Below, one piece after another: positions 7,786 through 9,774 of a stretch of DNA of 9,774 bases (the first letter of the stretch is position 1; each line of letters begins with the position of its first letter). The stretch covers positions 1 to 9,774 of the forward strand of contig CAJOQW010000146.1 in NCBI GenBank assembly GCA_905236955.1, in the 5' to 3' direction. The translations under genes were made by a program, and so were the position numbers. The notes below the pieces were generated by a model. It saw only the letters and a list, made by a program, of their open reading frames with translations. It made no database searches and was not told where the DNA came from. This DNA is from an uncultured Bacteroidales bacterium. Lineage in GTDB: Bacteria > Bacteroidota > Bacteroidia > Bacteroidales > UBA932.

Positions 7786-9543
7786 ATGAAAACAATAATA
7801 TCCAAGATAGCAAAAGCGGCGGTCGCGGCGGCCATCGCCGTCAGCGGCCTGTCCTTCGCGAATTCTTGCACGAACCTCGATGAGACGGCCTACACCTTCA
7901 TCGACCCGAATTCGTTCTACAAGACCGAGGCCGACTTCGACGCGGCGCTTAACAACGCATACCACTATTTCGGGCGCATCTTCTCGGACCAGCGCGGGAC
8001 CTTTTTCCGCCTGAACCTCCTGACGGAGGACTTCGAGCCCAACTACCGCAAGGAGCAGCCCCTTCTGGACGTCACCAACCTCTGGGAGGAGGATATCAAC
8101 AACATCGCACGTACCATGGCCAACACCTGGTCGCGTTCGTACATCGCGATCAACGACGCGAACATAGTGATAGGGCGCCTCGAAGAGAACGGCGGTGACC
8201 TTTCGCAGACGGTGAAGGACCGTATGCGCGGCCAGGCCCTTTTCCTGCGCGGCTACGCCTACTACACCCTGGTGCGCATCTACGGCGACTGCCCCATCCC
8301 GACTGGCTACACCCAGACGGCGGACGGCCTGGAGATGGAGAGGGAACCAGCGGAGAAGGTATGGGAGCGCGTCTTCGCCGACTTCGAGGAGGCCGCCGGC
8401 CTTCTCCCCCAGAAGGGAACAAGCGGGTATGACGTCTGGCGTGTAAGCCAGGGTGCGTGCTGGGCGGCCCTCGGCGACGCCTACCTTTACAAGGCGACGG
8501 TGCAGAGCGGGGACAACGAGCGCGGGGGCAACGCCTCCGAGCTCCAGAAGTCGCTGGAATACAGCAAGAAGGTGATCGACAGCGGAGTGTATTCGCTTTA
8601 CGGGAATTACCTGGACAATTTCTACTACTTCAACAAGAACAAGAACGGCCAGGAGTCGGTGTTCGACATCCAGTTCGCGAATGCGGACGGACAGGGTTGG
8701 GGCGCCGGCGTGGACTGCGGCATCGGCAACAACACCTCGATGACCAATTCGAAAGGCGACATCCTGTGCGGCACCTACTACAACCGCTGCGGCGTGACGA
8801 ACTATTTCTTCGAGACGTACGACCCGTCCGACACCAGGCGCGGTGCGGTGCTCGAGGACTTCTACTGCAAGGTGAGCGGTAATCTGCGCCACTATGTCTA
8901 CGACCACGACGCGGAACTCTTCAGGGTGGATGAAAGTTTCGGTACGTTCGACGCATCGAAGAACACGAACAACAACTATCCGTACTGGATGCCGGAAGGC
9001 TATGCCTACCATAATCTCCTCTGCGCCAAGACAATCGACAACGACACCGACATGGCGGCTGTCAACAACACGCGTCCTGGGTGCAACTACACCCTGATCC
9101 GTTATGCGGACGTTCTCCTTAACTATGCCGAGGCCGCCAACCTGCTGAAGGCCGGCGACGGCCTGGCGCAGCTGAACATGGTGCATACCCGTGCAGGCCT
9201 TCCCGCACTCGCTGCGATGGGCCAGCTCGAAATGGATAATGCCATCATTCAGGAAAGGCTGTGGGAGAGCAGCGGGGAAGCTAAGAACTACTTCACCGAG
9301 CTCCGCAAGGGAGTGCTTGGCGACAGGGTTGAGCCTTACATCCACCAGTACCACCAGGATTATGCGAAGGGCGAGCTGATTACCGATTCCCCGAACTCGA
9401 CCCGCAGGCTCCGTTTCACTTATGAAATGCAGTTCATCCCCAAGAAGAACTTCCTCTGGAAGATTCCGAAGACCGACCTTGACTCCAATCCCAAGCTGGT
9501 GCAGACACCTGAGAACCAGCCCCTGAGGAGCCCGAAATATTGA
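7786..9543 (+). CDS. SusD/RagB-type glycan-binding lipoprotein
   Basis: This 585-residue protein is the SusD-type partner of the upstream transporter. Such proteins sit on the cell surface as a lid over the SusC barrel and bind the glycan. The signal peptide ends in the lipobox-like ANSC, giving a lipidated Cys28 followed by TNLDET; the acidic residues just after the cysteine fit a surface-export signal. The N-terminal SusD-like domain includes the TPR-like helix GQALFLRGYAYYTLVRIYGD (149-168) with the typical CPIPTG after it. The C-terminal RagB/SusD domain includes RYADVLLNYAEA (439-450) and the usual closing region with NPKLVQTPENQP (568-579). Length is typical. The ligand-binding aromatic residues cannot be assigned without a structure. 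The two genes form one operon, closed by a terminator 30 nt downstream. Confidence 0.95.
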   Translation: MKTIISKIAKAAVAAAIAVSGLSFANSCTNLDETAYTFIDPNSFYKTEADFDAALNNAYHYFGRIFSDQRGTFFRLNLLTEDFEPNYRKEQPLLDVTNLWEEDINNIARTMANTWSRSYIAINDANIVIGRLEENGGDLSQTVKDRMRGQALFLRGYAYYTLVRIYGDCPIPTGYTQTADGLEMEREPAEKVWERVFADFEEAAGLLPQKGTSGYDVWRVSQGACWAALGDAYLYKATVQSGDNERGGNASELQKSLEYSKKVIDSGVYSLYGNYLDNFYYFNKNKNGQESVFDIQFANADGQGWGAGVDCGIGNNTSMTNSKGDILCGTYYNRCGVTNYFFETYDPSDTRRGAVLEDFYCKVSGNLRHYVYDHDAELFRVDESFGTFDASKNTNNNYPYWMPEGYAYHNLLCAKTIDNDTDMAAVNNTRPGCNYTLIRYADVLLNYAEAANLLKAGDGLAQLNMVHTRAGLPALAAMGQLEMDNAIIQERLWESSGEAKNYFTELRKGVLGDRVEPYIHQYHQDYAKGELITDSPNSTRRLRFTYEMQFIPKKNFLWKIPKTDLDSNPKLVQTPENQPLRSPKY

Positions 9544-9570
9544 TCCACCGGATCAAGCCGCAATGAAAGT

Positions 9571-9602
9571 GTGGCGACCCGCATGGGCCGCCACCTTTTT
9601 TT
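9571..9602 (+). terminator. Rho-independent terminator after the susCD-like operon
   Basis: GTGGCG (9571-9576) pairs with CGCCAC (9589-9594). After one A-C mismatch, CCC pairs with GGG around a GCAT loop. A run of seven T (9596-9602) follows. A smaller hairpin, GATCC-ACC-GGATC (9542-9554), overlaps the stop codon of the SusD-like gene. Confidence 0.85.
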
Positions 9603-9605
9603 CGT

Positions 9606-9641
9606 TTTGAGTATAATTGTTTCGAATATTTATTATCTTTG
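9606..9641 (+). promoter_or_regulatory. Promoter of the second susC-type gene
   Basis: TATCTTTG (9634-9641) is an exact match to the Bacteroides -7 consensus TAnnTTTG and lies 71 nt before ATG 9713. The nearest TTTG upstream is at 9606-9609, with a 24-nt spacer that is longer than usual, so the -33 element is uncertain. Its place right after a terminator supports a fresh start of transcription. Confidence 0.5.
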
Positions 9642-9689
9642 TCACATTTAAAAGGAAATGAAAGCCATTTGATGCAAAATACCAATTTA

Positions 9690-9774
9690 TTATCAACCAA
9701 ATTTCAAGACACATGAACAAATTGTTCCAGCTCTTCAGAAGGGCTGCCATTTCGTTCGTTCTGGTACTGGGCAC
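9690..9774 (+). repeat. Duplicated susC leader and signal-peptide segment, copy 2
   Basis: This is the second copy of the 85-base segment at 4664-4748, with 76 of 85 positions identical. It ends at the window edge, so the true repeat may be longer. The promoter-proximal sequence upstream resembles copy 1 only in a short ACCAAT, so similarity appears to begin shortly before the start codon. Confidence 0.85.
9713..9774 (+). CDS. Start of a second SusC-type transporter gene (partial)
   Basis: Only 20 codons are in the window, reading MNKLFQLFRRAAISFVLVLG. This is the signal-peptide start of the SusC-type protein at 4687, with changes at five of twenty residues. It follows a terminator and a promoter, so it should begin a separate operon. 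Calling it SusC-type rests on this similarity alone; the rest lies outside the window. Confidence 0.75.
   Translation, partial: MNKLFQLFRRAAISFVLVLG

Noticed and set aside
6964..9354. A 796-codon open frame on the minus strand across both the SusC-type and SusD-type genes
   Set aside because: It is antisense to two well-supported genes, crosses their boundary, is rich in Val, Arg and Ala with no recognisable domain, and is explained by strong G/C preference at third codon positions.
9612..9617. TATAAT, a classic -10 box
   Set aside because: Bacteroidota housekeeping promoters use TAnnTTTG, and a perfect match lies a few bases downstream; TATAAT in this AT-rich stretch is probably chance.
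1..9774. CRISPR arrays, tRNA or rRNA genes, insertion sequences
   Set aside because: I saw no regularly spaced repeats, transposase-like proteins or RNA gene signatures; the non-coding gaps are all under 200 bases.

Overview
The window looks like part of a polysaccharide utilization locus (PUL) from a fairly GC-rich member of the Bacteroidota, probably Bacteroidales. The evidence is a complete SusC/SusD pair, the start of a second SusC-type gene, promoters of the Bacteroides type (TTTG ... TAnnTTTG), AT-rich intergenic DNA without strong Shine-Dalgarno sites ahead of the susC genes, and signal peptides on every protein. I cannot name a genus from the sequence.

Layout. Bases 1-4501 hold three genes on the minus strand, in transcription order: a GH29-type alpha-L-fucosidase (4501-3002), a trehalase/GH63/MGH1-like (alpha/alpha)6-barrel glycosidase (2998-1610), and a DUF5703-type protein (1575 or 1590 down to the window edge, 3' end missing). 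The gaps are 3 nt and 19-34 nt, so they read as one operon. Bases 4502-4686 are a divergent promoter region. Bases 4687-9543 hold the SusC-like TonB-dependent transporter and the SusD-like lipoprotein on the plus strand, 18 nt apart. Bases 9544-9712 hold a rho-independent terminator and a new promoter, and at 9713 a second SusC-type gene begins and runs off the window.

How it may work (inference). The SusD lipoprotein and SusC porin would capture a glycan fragment at the outer membrane and import it. The three exported enzymes would trim it, starting with removal of alpha-L-fucose by the GH29 enzyme. The substrate specificity of the other two enzymes cannot be read from sequence. The DUF5703 protein is the least characterised part of the system and is a candidate for an undescribed carbohydrate-active enzyme. 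No regulator lies in the window.

The second SusC-type gene repeats the first one's leader and signal-peptide coding sequence at 76 of 85 positions, although its promoter region differs. This points to a duplicated or genome-wide reused susC leader.
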